Assembly (NCBI GenBank): GCA_013368445.1 | Contig: JAACJO010000004.1 | Span: 62,001-126,000 of the forward strand | Reading direction: 5' to 3' | Length of the DNA: 64,000 nucleotides | Source of the DNA: Leucocoprinus leucothites | Lineage: Eukaryota > Basidiomycota > Agaricomycetes > Agaricales > Agaricaceae | In this document: positions 11,243 through 21,701 of the stretch, piece after piece | How positions within the stretch are numbered: position 1 is the stretch's first letter | How the letters are laid out: every line of letters begins with the position of its first letter | Notes under the pieces: generated by a model | Told to the model about the DNA's origin: nothing | Databases searched by the model: none | What the model saw: the letters and a program-made list of their open reading frames with translations, nothing else | Program-made: the position numbers and the translations under genes

Positions 11243-11744
11243 CGGTAGAGTAGACTTTGAAATTATTTGGATGGATGATCGTCGGCCGCTGAAATGAGAT
11301 GTTGGGAAAGAACTAACTGAGATGGAAGGGGCTTAAATGCCTCTTTGTGTGCACTGCCTTACGGGGGTTGATGCCGGCATGAAAGGAGTACAACATTGCC
11401 AGGGAGGCGGCCTCATGCTTACGGTATGTTCCCACTAGTCCTTTCTTCTCGTTCTGGCCCGCTTGTAACAAAGAACCTGCGCGGTGTGTAAATAGATACA
11501 ATAACTTTGCACCATGGCGACACTCGCGAAATATCCCCGCGCTTGCTGTCTGGGACAACGGGACGGAAGTAACAAAAGGGCTAGTACTAATTGTCCCGAA
11601 ATAGCACAACGTGTGTCGACATTGGTATTATGACTGAACAATAATAAAATGGACATTGATGATTGCCCTAACCAGATGAAATACATGAAATAGATACATA
11701 CTGTATGGAATGACTGCACTTCCGAAGCCACTGTTCACATTATA
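11243..11744. other. Upstream region of type 3 copy I
   Basis: Duplicate of the region at about 7640-7980 upstream of the broken type 3 copy. The minus frame 11313-11609 is not conserved between copies, so it is probably non-coding 5' sequence. The left edge of the GST-fusion duplication begins at about 11721. Confidence 0.4.
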
Positions 11745-13243
11745 TCAGCTGTTGATCAAGTATCGATGTCTCCCCCCCTTATCCACTGCCTACAAAGCCA
11801 CTAGTGAGAACATATTTCAGATTGTATAATCCATGAACATACCCTCTTGTAAGCCGGCCGCGATTGGACACACCCGATCCACTCCTTCAAGTTCGGTCCC
11901 ACGAGATCGGGGTAATAATGACAGAGAACCTCGACCACATGCGATAGGACAAAGTCAGCAGCCGTTGGATGAGGATCTCCCGCAATCCATCCTCCCGTCG
12001 ATTTGGCTGCTGCCAGACGTTCCTCGAGCTAGGGATAATCAGAGATGGGTGATACCTAATTCAATCTATACTCACAACGTCAACATACTGGCGCAATTCT
12101 GGCTCTCCAAAGAGGGTCTTCAGGTCGCTCATGGTGGAAGATAAGGCAAGCTTTCCGACTCGCGAGGTAGTTTTCTTCAAGGTCCTGAGTCGCAGCATGT
12201 TAGTGAGTATGGACTCAAATGTTCCCTGGCATGAATGAACAACTAAGGAGAGAAGTCAGCACCCGTTGCAGGTGACAGAGATCCACGTTACAATATAGAT
12301 CGTTGAGTAATTTATCCGCCGATGCTGTGAGTTTAGCACCCCCGAATTTCGCAATCAAATACTCTGTCACGAGTCAATTGAAAGTCGTCGATAGTCGACG
12401 GGTACGAGACTCACGGACAATGGCTCCGCTTTCCGCCAGCACGGTTCGTGTAGCAACTTCCGTAATCGCAGGTGGTTTGCCCAAAGGATATTCCTCAAAT
12501 TGTTCTGGATTGGAAGGATATATTTTGATGTCAAAGGGAATATTGAGCTCTTCCTGTATTAGAATTAGAGGGCTGAGTGGTTGATCAGTTGAACAACACT
12601 CGCAAGTAGCCATAAGATCGCATGAGAGTGCGTATTCAGAACGTGGTGTAAAATAATGCAGGGCGCCGTGGAAATATTGGCAGGTGAAGGTAAATCTAGG
12701 CACGAACACAACTAGTATCAGTTGTTACACTGAGAAACCATAAGATTCGTACCGGTTACAGTCGTATTCGGAGTCGAGGATGAAAATGGGCTGTGGGATG
12801 GTGTTAATGGTGGGGATAGAGGACCATGAGCTGGGACGCTGCTGGTAGAACCGGCCGAGCCTGCTCAGTAAGTGTTAATCAGAAACGGTACGACACATTT
12901 CGGCTTGTGCACGCACCGCTGCCGTATAACAGCAGTTGCAACTGTCGGTGAGCATCAACAAGTAGCTGATGGCATTTTTCGTGGTTGAGTTGGGAGGGAG
13001 AAGGGCCAGATGGTACATTGGTCGCTGATTGGGGTGATCCGTTAGTCCAACGATCATATTTTTGAACACTGGAGACTTACGCTGAGGCGAGGGGCGACTT
13101 GGTAGGCGATCCTGAGGTCCTAGGATGGTATTGCCACTCCCGTTAGCATTGAAAGAATTCAAGTAGCCTGAGTTGTTAATATGCTCATCCCTAAACTCCC
13201 CCCCAATAATCTGAAAATCATGGGCACTGTCGAAGAATACCAT
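11745..13243 (-). CDS. Type 1 SFN-motif protein fused to Gtt1-like glutathione S-transferase (copy B)
   Basis: Nine exons (13243-13081, 13024-12917, 12860-12753, 12695-12604, 12553-12415, 12363-12292, 12242-12076, 12028-11843, 11789-11745) join in phase to 359 residues. The N-terminus has FDSAHDFQIIGGEF and the repeat NSFNANGSGNTILGPQD. A Ser/Pro-rich linker follows (SAGSTSSVPAHGPLSPP onward). The GST domain starts near CIILHHV and runs through WLLEELNIPF, HPLGKPPAI-like YPLGKPPAI, LAESGAIVQYL, VHSCQG, GGWIAGDPHPTAADF and RVQSRPAYKR to the stop. The thioredoxin-like half and the helical half are both complete. The intron after exon 4 has a GC donor (GCGAGT) where copy A has GTGAGT. Copy B keeps eight residues (TLKKTTSR) absent from copy A and has one more intron in the linker. 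It sits between a type 2 and a type 3 gene, all on one strand. The fusion is well supported by two copies with independent splice phases; its job is unknown. Confidence 0.85.
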
Positions 13244-13729
13244 GAGAGTGAGGAGCAGGTGTAGCAGTTAGACGCTCCCTGGGCAGTGAAGGAGGTCATC
13301 AATAAGTATATATTTCCAAGAAGCCTGTGACCATCACAGCATCAAGGTTCATGTAGTGTGGCGGTACTTCTCAAGTATAAAGGCGCTGGCAAATGTTGTA
13401 TTACTAAATAAGCTAAAATAAGCCTTAACCGCATTTTAGACATTCCGGCACAAGAGCTTGTATGTCTTTCTCACAATAATGATGGAACCCGTCACGACCT
13501 GTTGTGTTGATAGAACACTTTTATTGTAACTGCGATTATTCGCAGGCATGTATCCATGCACAGAATCAACTTATGACAGGTAGCAACTAGGTATCAGTGA
13601 TTTTAAAACAAAGACGTTAAGGAACGAGTGAAATATATCCTGAAAAAAAAGACAAAGCAAAGTCCCATTATCAAACAGACTATATACATCAGGAGCGATT
13701 CGCGAAGCTGATTTATCCCGTGTGGGAAT
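13244..13729. other. Promoter region of copy B
   Basis: Contains, on the minus strand, an AT-rich GGAAATATATACTTATTG about 55-75 bases upstream of the ATG, a good TATA candidate, and GAGCGTCTAACTGC close to the ATG, reminiscent of the type 2 GCGTCTG box. No gene is seen. Confidence 0.45.
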
Positions 13730-14600
13730 CTATCTCAAAGATGCCCACTGAGACTCGTGTGAATCTGTCCAAGTCATCCAAGCGATCCATCATCAGTTAC
13801 CACGTCATAGGGAAACTACAAAAGCGTGAGCTCACCCTGATAGGTCTCGGTCACACCACCAATCCGAGGGACCTGCGGTAGGGGCACTTCATGCAAATCA
13901 CTCGGCCGCTTGCCGAAGGCTGGAAGTGTAGGTTTCGATAGTGACAACTCTTTGTTTTGTTTGCTACCATTCTTCTTTCTGTGGAAGAGCCAATCCACTA
14001 ATCTATGCGATTTTTTCGGTGGGGTACATTCCACTAAGGGTGCTGTCTGAGCTATTTCGCATCAGCAAAGAGAGTGCGCTAAGATCGTGATGATGTGGGC
14101 TTACCGACAGGCTCAACAACAACTTCTACAACTTGATCCATTTGTGTTGGTTGAATACAGCTCTCCGTATCTGACCAGAATCATGAATAGGAAATCGTCA
14201 TCGCGACAACAGCGATACACACCGTTTGGGTACAATAGTTTCAGTGCATCTTCAACGGCTTTTAGGGGCGCGCATAAGGGCAGTGAAATCAAACCGTGGA
14301 TTCAAACAGGAAAATCGACACACCTTTCAATGCACAGGGATGATCCGCAGACATAATCACGTTCCCGCTCCCCTTTACGACATTAAACGATTCTTTATAT
14401 TGTGTCTGTGATTGATCTCCACCAGGGGGCAAGATAATATTTTTCTCTCCCTCTCCTACTTCGAACGACTTTTTGATTTCGAGTGGTCTCCCTGGGTACA
14501 GGATCGTGTTCTGGTACCCGAATGTTACTTGAGCAGCTTGTTCAAAGGTGGTTTGAGCACACTGCTGTCCATTTAGCTGATCGTATACTTGCTCGCTCAT
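13730..14600 (-). CDS. Type 2 SFN-repeat protein (copy G)
   Basis: This is the first gene of the minus-strand cluster in transcription order. Its five exons match copy E in position and phase, ending at TAG (13732-13730) after SQWASLR. The start is MSEQVYDQ, the same as the paralogues; the open frame extends further upstream only by chance. Three repeats are visible: QVTFGYQNTILYP, FEVGEGEKNIILPP and SFNVVKGSGNVIM. Next come AVEDALKLLYPN, then MDQVVEVVVEPV, then the basic segment HRLVDWLFHRKKNGSKQNK and a tail with VPLPQVPRIG. The function is unknown. The gene is intact with no frameshift seen, and the strongest promoter boxes of the family lie at 14724-14759. Confidence 0.78.
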
Positions 14601-14723
14601 TTGGCTGAATCGTGATGAGTAACCAACAGTGGAAATACGGGAGAATGGGGTAGCAGAGAAGCTTGAGAGAGAGGTAGTTGGGAGAATGAGGTTGTTGGGA
14701 AACCTTATCTCGTGCGCGTCAGT

Positions 14724-14759
14724 CTTAAGTAGACTCGCGTCCCGAATAAACAGACGCCC
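14724..14759 (-). promoter_or_regulatory. Conserved type 2 promoter: GGGCGTCTGTTT box plus CTACTTAAG
   Basis: On the minus strand GGGCGTCTGTTT (14759-14748) is followed after 15 bases by CTACTTAAG (14732-14724), about 124 bases upstream of the ATG at 14600. It matches the boxes upstream of 21702 almost exactly although that gene lies on the other strand 7 kb away. Confidence 0.62.
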
Positions 14760-15358
14760 ATTCAAAGGCCCTCCCTGTCATACGTCACCCAAAACCTGTT
14801 CTACGAGATGAGAGGAGCCGTGAATACAATCAAAATCAAACTTGATGCGCACCAGAACAAGGACCATGCGGTTGAGAAGTCGATAATTATGATCTACACA
14901 GCACCGATACGCCTTCAAGCACTTCATTTCTCAGCCATAAAGCAGGCCCCTAATTATTTCGGTCGCGGAGACAGAACTTCATCACCTAGTAGTAGTTGTC
15001 AAGACACCATTCAAGGCGTGTGTTTTCTCTTCTTCAATAAGGAGAAGGAGGACGTAAGCGCTTTTGCTTTTGTTTCTGCCACGAGTCAACCGGCTGGAAC
15101 GTACCGCAAGATAGTCATTGGGGCCAGGAACGCCGTTCTCGCGAGGCATCAATTGCTCTCTCCATGGATACGCAATTCCTCAGGGTTCAAGGTTGCGCGG
15201 TGAATGAAACGCTCATTGTTTTCTTTGTTTTCTACGACAGATGAATGGTTCTAAAAATACATCCTTAAACCGAACACACCACCACCAACAAAATCAAACG
15301 TAAAGAAATACACACACACACACAACAATTTCGGCTTTCCAAGACGTCTTCACCACAC
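14760..15358. other. Spacer, nothing recognised
   Basis: Between the cluster and GABA transaminase. The plus frame 14808-15203 has no recognisable features. It includes a short CA repeat at 15310-15324, probably in the 3' untranslated region of the transaminase. Confidence 0.4.
15310..15324. repeat. (AC)n microsatellite
   Basis: About seven AC units, 35 bases beyond the stop codon of the transaminase gene on its 3' side. Confidence 0.7.
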
Positions 15359-17091
15359 TCAGCCCTCCCTCACAACCTCGCTCACAGCCTCCTCAAAAAT
15401 CGCCACACCCTTCTTTACATCTTCCTCGCTTACGTTCAATGGCGGAATAAACCTAATCACCTCATACACACTCGTCGTCAAAATCAACATTCCCTTTTCG
15501 ATACACTTCTTCGCTACCCTGGATGCCATCTTTTCCGGTGCACCTTGTACGACGCCGACGTCCGTGATGACGCCTGAGGTGGTTGAGGTTGGAGAGGCGA
15601 ACTCCACGGCGATCATGAGGCCTTTGCCGCGCACGTCAAGGATGTAGGGTGAGAGGGAGGGTGAGGATTGGACAGAGCGGAGGGAGGTGAAGAGTTGGTT
15701 TGATCTGACAAGGAATTATTACGATTAGACTTCGGAGAATGGGAGGGAGTAGCGGGGATGGAGCGTACCTCACTGCGATGTTGTCTAGAATCTTTTCTTC
15801 ACGGAAGACGTCAAGTACTTCTGCAGCAGCAGCACAACATACCGCGTTACCCGCATACGTCCCTCCCTGCGCAATATACGAACCATGAATAATAACGAAA
15901 TGAGCGCATCAAAAACACATACCATACTACCGGGTTTGAGCCTATCCGTCAATTCCCTCCGACTAATCACGCCACTAATTGGGAACCCATTCCCAAGTCC
16001 TTTCGCAATAACCATAATATCCGGCTTCACTCCGCTCTCCTCAATCGCAAACAATCCCTTCCCATCACTCGCTCTACCAAATCCAGCTTGAACCTCATCG
16101 ATGATAAGTAGAATACCATGTTTATCGCAGGTTTGACGTAGTCCTTTAAGGAACTCGGGAGGAGCTGGGACGTATCCACCTTCACCTAGGACGGATTCAA
16201 CGATGATACATGCAGTTTCCTTTGGCGCTATTTGTTGTACAAGGAGCAGGTCGAGTTGGTAGAGCGATTGAGAGACGAGTTCAGATGTTGGTGTAGATGG
16301 CGGGACATTGAAGTGGTGCCAATACGGGAAGGGTATCGAATACACTCCAGGCTAAAGATAGTAATATCACTGATCAGACAAGAGTGATCATCACAATAAT
16401 AGAAATAGAAGTACATACCATCCAAGGCCCTGTAAACTCTGAATAAATTGTCTTACTCTTCGTCACCGCCATCGCACCGTACGTCCTGCCATGATATGCA
16501 CCCTGCATGCAAATCACATTCTGTCTCCCCGTCAAGTACCTTGCCATCTTGATTGACGCCTCGACCGCTTCGGAACCAGAGTTCCAGAAGAAGAAAGAGT
16601 CGAGGGAGGAGTGGGGCATGACGGGGAGAAGGCGTTGGATGAGACGGAGATAAGGTTCATTCATTGCAATACTGCATTGAGAATGGACCAGTTGCATGCA
16701 TTGTTTTGCAGCGGCGCCACTGATACGCTCGTTTGCATGTCCTAGGTCGTGTGTTTCATTAGAATATAGCTTGATAATCGAGATGGGTGTAAATACCGAG
16801 GTTAGTGACACCAATACCGCATGTAAAGTCCAACATCTTTCTGCCATCATCATAATACACGTAACTTCCTTCTCCTTTTACCATAATCCCCTCGGTTACC
16901 CTCCCTACGCCCTTCGTGATATGCTTTGCACCCAGTTCACGAAGCGCTTGGAAGTCGGACTGCGTTTCCGCACTAGAGCTCATTCCTGCTGTGCGTAGCT
17001 TGAGACTACGGGGAAATTTGGTGGTGGTAGTGGCCACAGAAGGCCTGAGGACAAGACGAGATAACGATGCTAATCGAGGCGGCATGGCCAA
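15359..17091 (-). CDS. 4-aminobutyrate aminotransferase (GABA transaminase)
   Basis: A class III PLP-dependent aminotransferase that moves the amino group of GABA (or a related omega-amino acid) to a 2-oxo acid, giving succinate semialdehyde. The protein starts MAMPPRLASLSRLVLRP, a basic, Ser-rich leader fitting a mitochondrial presequence. Several exons carry the family blocks in order: GVTNLG, then PYLRLIQRL, FFWNSGSEAVEASIKMAR, GAYHGRTYGAMAVTKS, ETACIIVESVLGEGGY, LLIIDEVQAGFGR, and IAKGLGNGFPISGVISR with the PLP lysine in the AKG. The C-terminal part is RGKGLMIAVEFASP through VIRFIPPLNVSEEDV. Small introns interrupt at about 15705-15770, 15865-15920, 16350-16420 and 16745-16800. It lies 0.7 kb downstream of the amidase on the same strand. 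The family is certain; the exact substrate (GABA or another omega-amino acid) is not. Confidence 0.9.
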
Positions 17092-17774
17092 GTAGATAAG
17101 TACTGACAGTAACCGTGTGAGAACATAATGTGGGGTATGGGCAAGATCGAAGCTGTCCCACGCTTCCCTGAGGCGTCATTGATTCATCATTAATCATTCC
17201 AGACAGAACATGATATTCAACTGAATGAATGTCCGCTTGGAACATGTACTCGTGTTTTTCCTTAGTACGTGCTTCTACCTAGCATTACCATCCTTCTATC
17301 TGTGACAATCGATCGATTAAGCGGCTTTTACATGTTCCGCAATATTTCTGCTAAGCCTAAGCGTCCTTGATCTCCATTGGGAGATTCTACCTTCACGTAC
17401 AGATCCATCCTCAATCCGGCTCACTCATTACCGATATCGAAGCGAGAGAGTGTGTCGATTTCAATCAAGAATTCAACGAGGTGACATCCTACTAATAACT
17501 GTCTTATGACAGCCGACCGTCCCCATGGACCTGGCTCTTAATCGTACTGAGACGGCTACTTATCAACGGGATATTAAAATTACAAGTGACTCCGACCTCA
17601 GTATATGTTTTTATGGGTATGAGTTTGTACTCCAAGATTCGAGGAGTCTGGTAACACTTTATGTAGGAGAAAATCATTATGATAATGATGGATATATCCT
17701 CGTCGTACCAGGCTCCCCTCAGCACGAAGTGGACTTAGACCCGCATCTCAAGCTCTCCGAACTGTATCACATAT
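17092..17774. other. Intergenic region
   Basis: Holds the promoter of the transaminase and the 3' end of the amidase. A plus-strand open frame (17525-17917) overlaps the last amidase exon in antisense and has no recognisable domain, so I do not call it. Confidence 0.45.
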
Positions 17775-20063
17775 TCAGGCCTTCGTCGCAGATTGATACG
17801 TTTTTAGTGCCCGGTCCACGATTTCCGAGATTCCAACAACAGCCTCGTCTTCTAAAGTACGACCAACGACTTGAATGGCAATCGGCGCATTCTTGTAGAC
17901 ATCTGGATCATCTATAGGAGACGTCAGTCATGATCTATCTATGCGCGATTCAACAAACTCCTACGCACAAGATTCCCAGTTCTTTTGGTCAGCATCGTTG
18001 TGAAAGGAGTCACGGGGTGTCTTGACATCCAATAGAGGATCGACCTTGAGTCCCAGAGGGACAACACAAGCAGGATAATCAAGGAAATTCCACACGCAAG
18101 TGTAGCCAGGGTAGCTAGAGACAGGTATTAGCACGCCAAACTGAACTCTAAATTGCGAGTCACTGACATATGTCCACCATGAGGCGGAGCCACGTATGGT
18201 GCTACAGGAGCGATGATAGCATCAATGGGCCTTCCAGTGCCAGTAACAGATACGGTTTCACGCCAGTGGTCTAGATACAGTTGCCTTAACTCCCTCTGCT
18301 TGGCATTAACTTGCCAGTACTCGAACGCTGTCAGACTGACCGGCGGCCACCTATGCATCGGTTCAGATATCGTGCTGAGATCTTCAATGCTAGTCTCCAT
18401 CGTTCCGATGATAGGCTCTCCAGAATTGGCCGTGATGGCTTCCAACTCGGCGTCTCCAACTGCGCTCCAAATCTTTCCCTGGTTGTAAATGATTGATCAG
18501 AGGAAGCTGAAAATCAAAAGTCATTAAAGAAGAAACCCACAGCAACTTGGTTGATTTCCGAGTGACGAATAGGCTTCCAATCGATTACTGCCAAAGTTTC
18601 CTCAGTACAATCAGGCTTGTGAAGGAAGGGTGAGCTTACCTTTATGTCCAGCCTGAACTAAAGCTTGTTTCGTTACTTCTAAACCCCTCATTACAGGAGG
18701 ATGTGGCACAGTCTCTCCATCATCCCAGAGCACAGCGAAACATAACTCCTTGCCAAGATTATAATCAACGAGATGATATTCATCTTCGTTCCATTGCTTG
18801 CGGATTACCAAAGGGTCGTATTGCCAAGGCTTCATCATGAGAACGCTCTTCATGAAGAGTCTGATGCCTTCCATGGACATCGACATGGGTCCCATAACAG
18901 ATAAGACAGAGTTTTGACCTTCATAGGTGTTGACACAGCCGGCGTATGGGATCCGATTGAAGGATGGGCGAAGACCGTATACGCCATTGAAGGCAGCCGG
19001 AATGCGGATGGAGCTGGTAGTATATGTAAAGAACGGTTGAGATTCCGATATGAAATTTACGCGTACCCGCCGAGATCTGACCCAACTCCTGCGTACAACA
19101 TTAGTGAATTGATGCACTACATTATGAAGAAGTTGGCGCACCAAGTGGACTACCTATCAAGGCTGAAACCCGGCTTTAGAACCCATCCATGAGTGAATTG
19201 CAAGGCCGAACCTACCAATTAGAGCCCCTTCACCACCAGAGGAGCCACCAGCCGTAAGAGAGCGGTTAAATGGGTTCAGCGTCCTGCCAAAGATGTAATT
19301 GTAAGTCTCCCCCCACTAAAAGTGTCTCAGCATCGTGATATAACACCGCAATCGAGAAATATACCATGCATCCTTGAGGAACATTAGTCTTTACATATAG
19401 AACGGCCCCTAAATTTTCAAGAATGTCGGCGAGGACGGAGTTTTTGGTCGACGGAGAGCCTATATTTGAGACAAATCCTATCCGCGAGTTCTCAGAAAGG
19501 ATCAGGGACTGCTTGAGAAATCGAATCACCCATTGTTGCGTCCAGGCCTTTGATGCCGACCTGGTCTTTCAACGAGATAGGGAGGCCTGTTACACGCTCT
19601 ATGAGTCCAGCTCGCGGAAGATAAACTTCGACTTACCATGCAAGGGCCCGACGACCGATCCTGTTCGCCTTAGATGGTCATCAAGTCCGGCGGCTCTAGT
19701 GAGGGCAGAGTTGATAAATATCTCAGTCAAGCAGTTGACCTGTATTTTGACCGTGAGCTATTAAGAGGCGAAAAGAAGGGGATTACGGACTAGCTGATGC
19801 GCAATGATCGCCCGCTTGGAGAATGCTATCGTCACTTCGACTGCTGTCCAAGTGCCTTTCGTCAAGTTCATCAAGAGAACATCAACGGGAGACTCGGTAA
19901 TCTTCATCTCGCTGCCACTGAGGAATTGGCATGCCTTGGGAAATTCGGAAACGTCGAGTTGAGTCGTTTCAGGAAGGTTCTTGAGGACCCATTCCCTCGG
20001 TACTGCTTCCAGCTGTTGGTCCCTTTTCGCTGCAGCGCGTTCTTGCCAGCTCATTCCCTGCAT
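17775..20063 (-). CDS. Amidase (amidase signature family)
   Basis: A fungal amidase/acetamidase-type hydrolase that cleaves carboxamides to acid plus ammonia. The start MQGMSWQERAAAKRDQQLE and the block WTAVEVTIAFSKRAIIAHQL are typical of the family. The catalytic Lys lies in VLYVKTNVPQ, and the Gly/Ser-rich signature reads NRSLTAGGSSGGEGALIG, carrying the cis-Ser and the nucleophile Ser. Further blocks are FNGVYGLRPSFNRIPYAG, IRLFMKSVLMMKPWQYDP and the C-terminal PIDAIIAPVAPYVAPPHGG. The final exon, from about 17911 to the TGA at 17777-17775, reads VYKNAPIAIQVVGRTLEDE, as in other members. Many short introns. Together with the neighbouring transaminase it suggests nitrogen scavenging. The substrate cannot be told from sequence. 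Confidence 0.88.
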
Positions 20064-21594
20064 GGTTGTTGCTGACGAAGGGGTGTGTCGGGCTCTAGCT
20101 TCTGTGTTAGCTGTCGAAGCTGTTCATGTGACATTGTTAGATGAATATCGGTGACATGAGAGGGTTAGTCTGAATTTAGGAGTGGAGCAAGCCGAGTGTT
20201 GACAACGTTGAATATTGAACGCTCGCTGAGTATTTTTGTGTAAGTCGTGCTCAGATGACCTCGCAAATGCACGAAGGATAGAGTAGCACGACACTCCTTT
20301 AACCGATTTCTGTCAAGTGGGCATGTCTGCTGGCAACCTTGTTGAGAACCAATACATATATACTTGAAGCGCTAACACAACCGCGCTTCATGTCCTCTGC
20401 ATTGAAAGCAGTACTGGTATTTACTAGTGTCTTCAGGTGGGTGAGACAATGCCAATAACAGACACGAACATGGTCCTTACGCAATATCCCTGCAGTCCGC
20501 AACAAGGCGCAACGGGCGCCTTGACCCGTCATCCTCGCAGCGAACAGCATAAGAAGCCGGACGCTCCAACAAGGACCGAGGGACCTCAATGAGAAACGAG
20601 GTCAAAGGGACCCACACGGTTATTGCATGGGTTAATTCAATGTAAGTGGGCTTTAGTAACATCCAAAGTCATCGAGAAGCTAATGAACAAGGACAAAGCC
20701 CAAGTGAGCAAGTAAATATTGATATCGCTCATTCCAGGAACCTGGAAGTCTGATCAGTTTATTTCATCAAAGTCCAACTAAACACAAACAATTACATACG
20801 TCAATCCGAACAGAAGCCATGAAATTCGGAATTCCCCCGCGTTCATGTCTACATAGTCTGCCGATGGCAGAACAGGCAAGCCGGACCCGGACAGAGCCGA
20901 AAAGTGACTTCTTTGACATCATCCTCCGCTGTGGCTATTCCATCAGACGCCCCCAATAGGTGCACCTGATTCCTCCTTATTGTATTAGCTGTGATCGTCT
21001 TGTAAGTAGCCCAAACATACCCTCTAACTTTCGCTGCACTTATTTCCAACGTCCCAGAATCTGTCGCATCTACTCTTCCATTTCCCCTGCGTTGATAATC
21101 CCCCGCCACAATAGCGACCTGTCATCGACCTCCAGGACATACATCATATACGGGCGATAGTCGAAAACAGGGGAGCCGACTGTAGCCAGCAGAGCCCTCT
21201 CCAGTGCTAGCACAGCAACTTTCTTCAACATGAAAAACTGATTTATTGATAACATCATGACCTCGCTCCCAGTGCCTTCCTCGCAATATGTTCCAGCGGG
21301 TTGGCCCTTGATGCACAGACATTTCCTATTCGTTTTTGAATGGGAGAACCTACATATGCACTACATGTCACGGAGACCAGCAAGTGATGAAGTTGTGTCT
21401 CCACGACTAAAATAGCTGTGCGCCCACACAGGTCTAAGAAATGAAGTACTCGGAAAAGGACTAATGCGGTTAAGTTATTGGTCTCTCCGCTCCTCAAGCC
21501 CATTATGGTGCGCGTCCATGTCTTATTTGGTATTTCTTGTTCTAACGTCATAGAACAGCCTTCTGGAAATGTATTACTGAAGGGCTCATAGATA
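20064..21594. other. Gene-poor stretch with unrecognised open frames
   Basis: Minus-strand open frames at 21255-21551, 21070-21258 and 20849-21109 lie close together and could be exons of one small gene, but I recognise no family and the joining phases are not forced. Other frames here are short. No call is made. Confidence 0.3.
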
Positions 21595-21624
21595 GGCGTC
21601 TGTCGACTAGGGAGTCTACTTAAG
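21595..21624 (+). promoter_or_regulatory. Conserved type 2 promoter: GGCGTCTGT box plus CTACTTAAG
   Basis: GGCGTCTGT (21595-21603) then 12 bases then CTACTTAAG (21616-21624), 78 bases upstream of the ATG at 21702. This is the plus-strand copy of the boxes at 14724-14759. Confidence 0.62.
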
Positions 21625-21701
21625 AGCCTGATGGGCTTTGTGAACCAGACTTACACTTCCTCAAACTCCCTTCTGTACCTCAGTCACCCACCACGACTCA
21701 A

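Larger units (their letters stand above)
10592..14759 (-). repeat. 2-1-3 gene module, minus-strand copy
   Basis: In transcription order: promoter boxes, type 2 gene (copy G), type 1 GST fusion (copy B), type 3 gene (copy I). The same order occurs on the plus strand at 21595-24710 (copy D, type 1 relic, copy J). Incomplete versions lie at 6885-9267 (2-3) and 3285-6039 (2-1). The longest near-identical pieces are the GST 3' exons (about 3285-3663 and 11745-12123). Confidence 0.7.

Noticed and set aside
17525..17917. Plus-strand open frame of 130 codons
   Set aside because: Its second half is antisense to the last amidase exon and no domain is visible.
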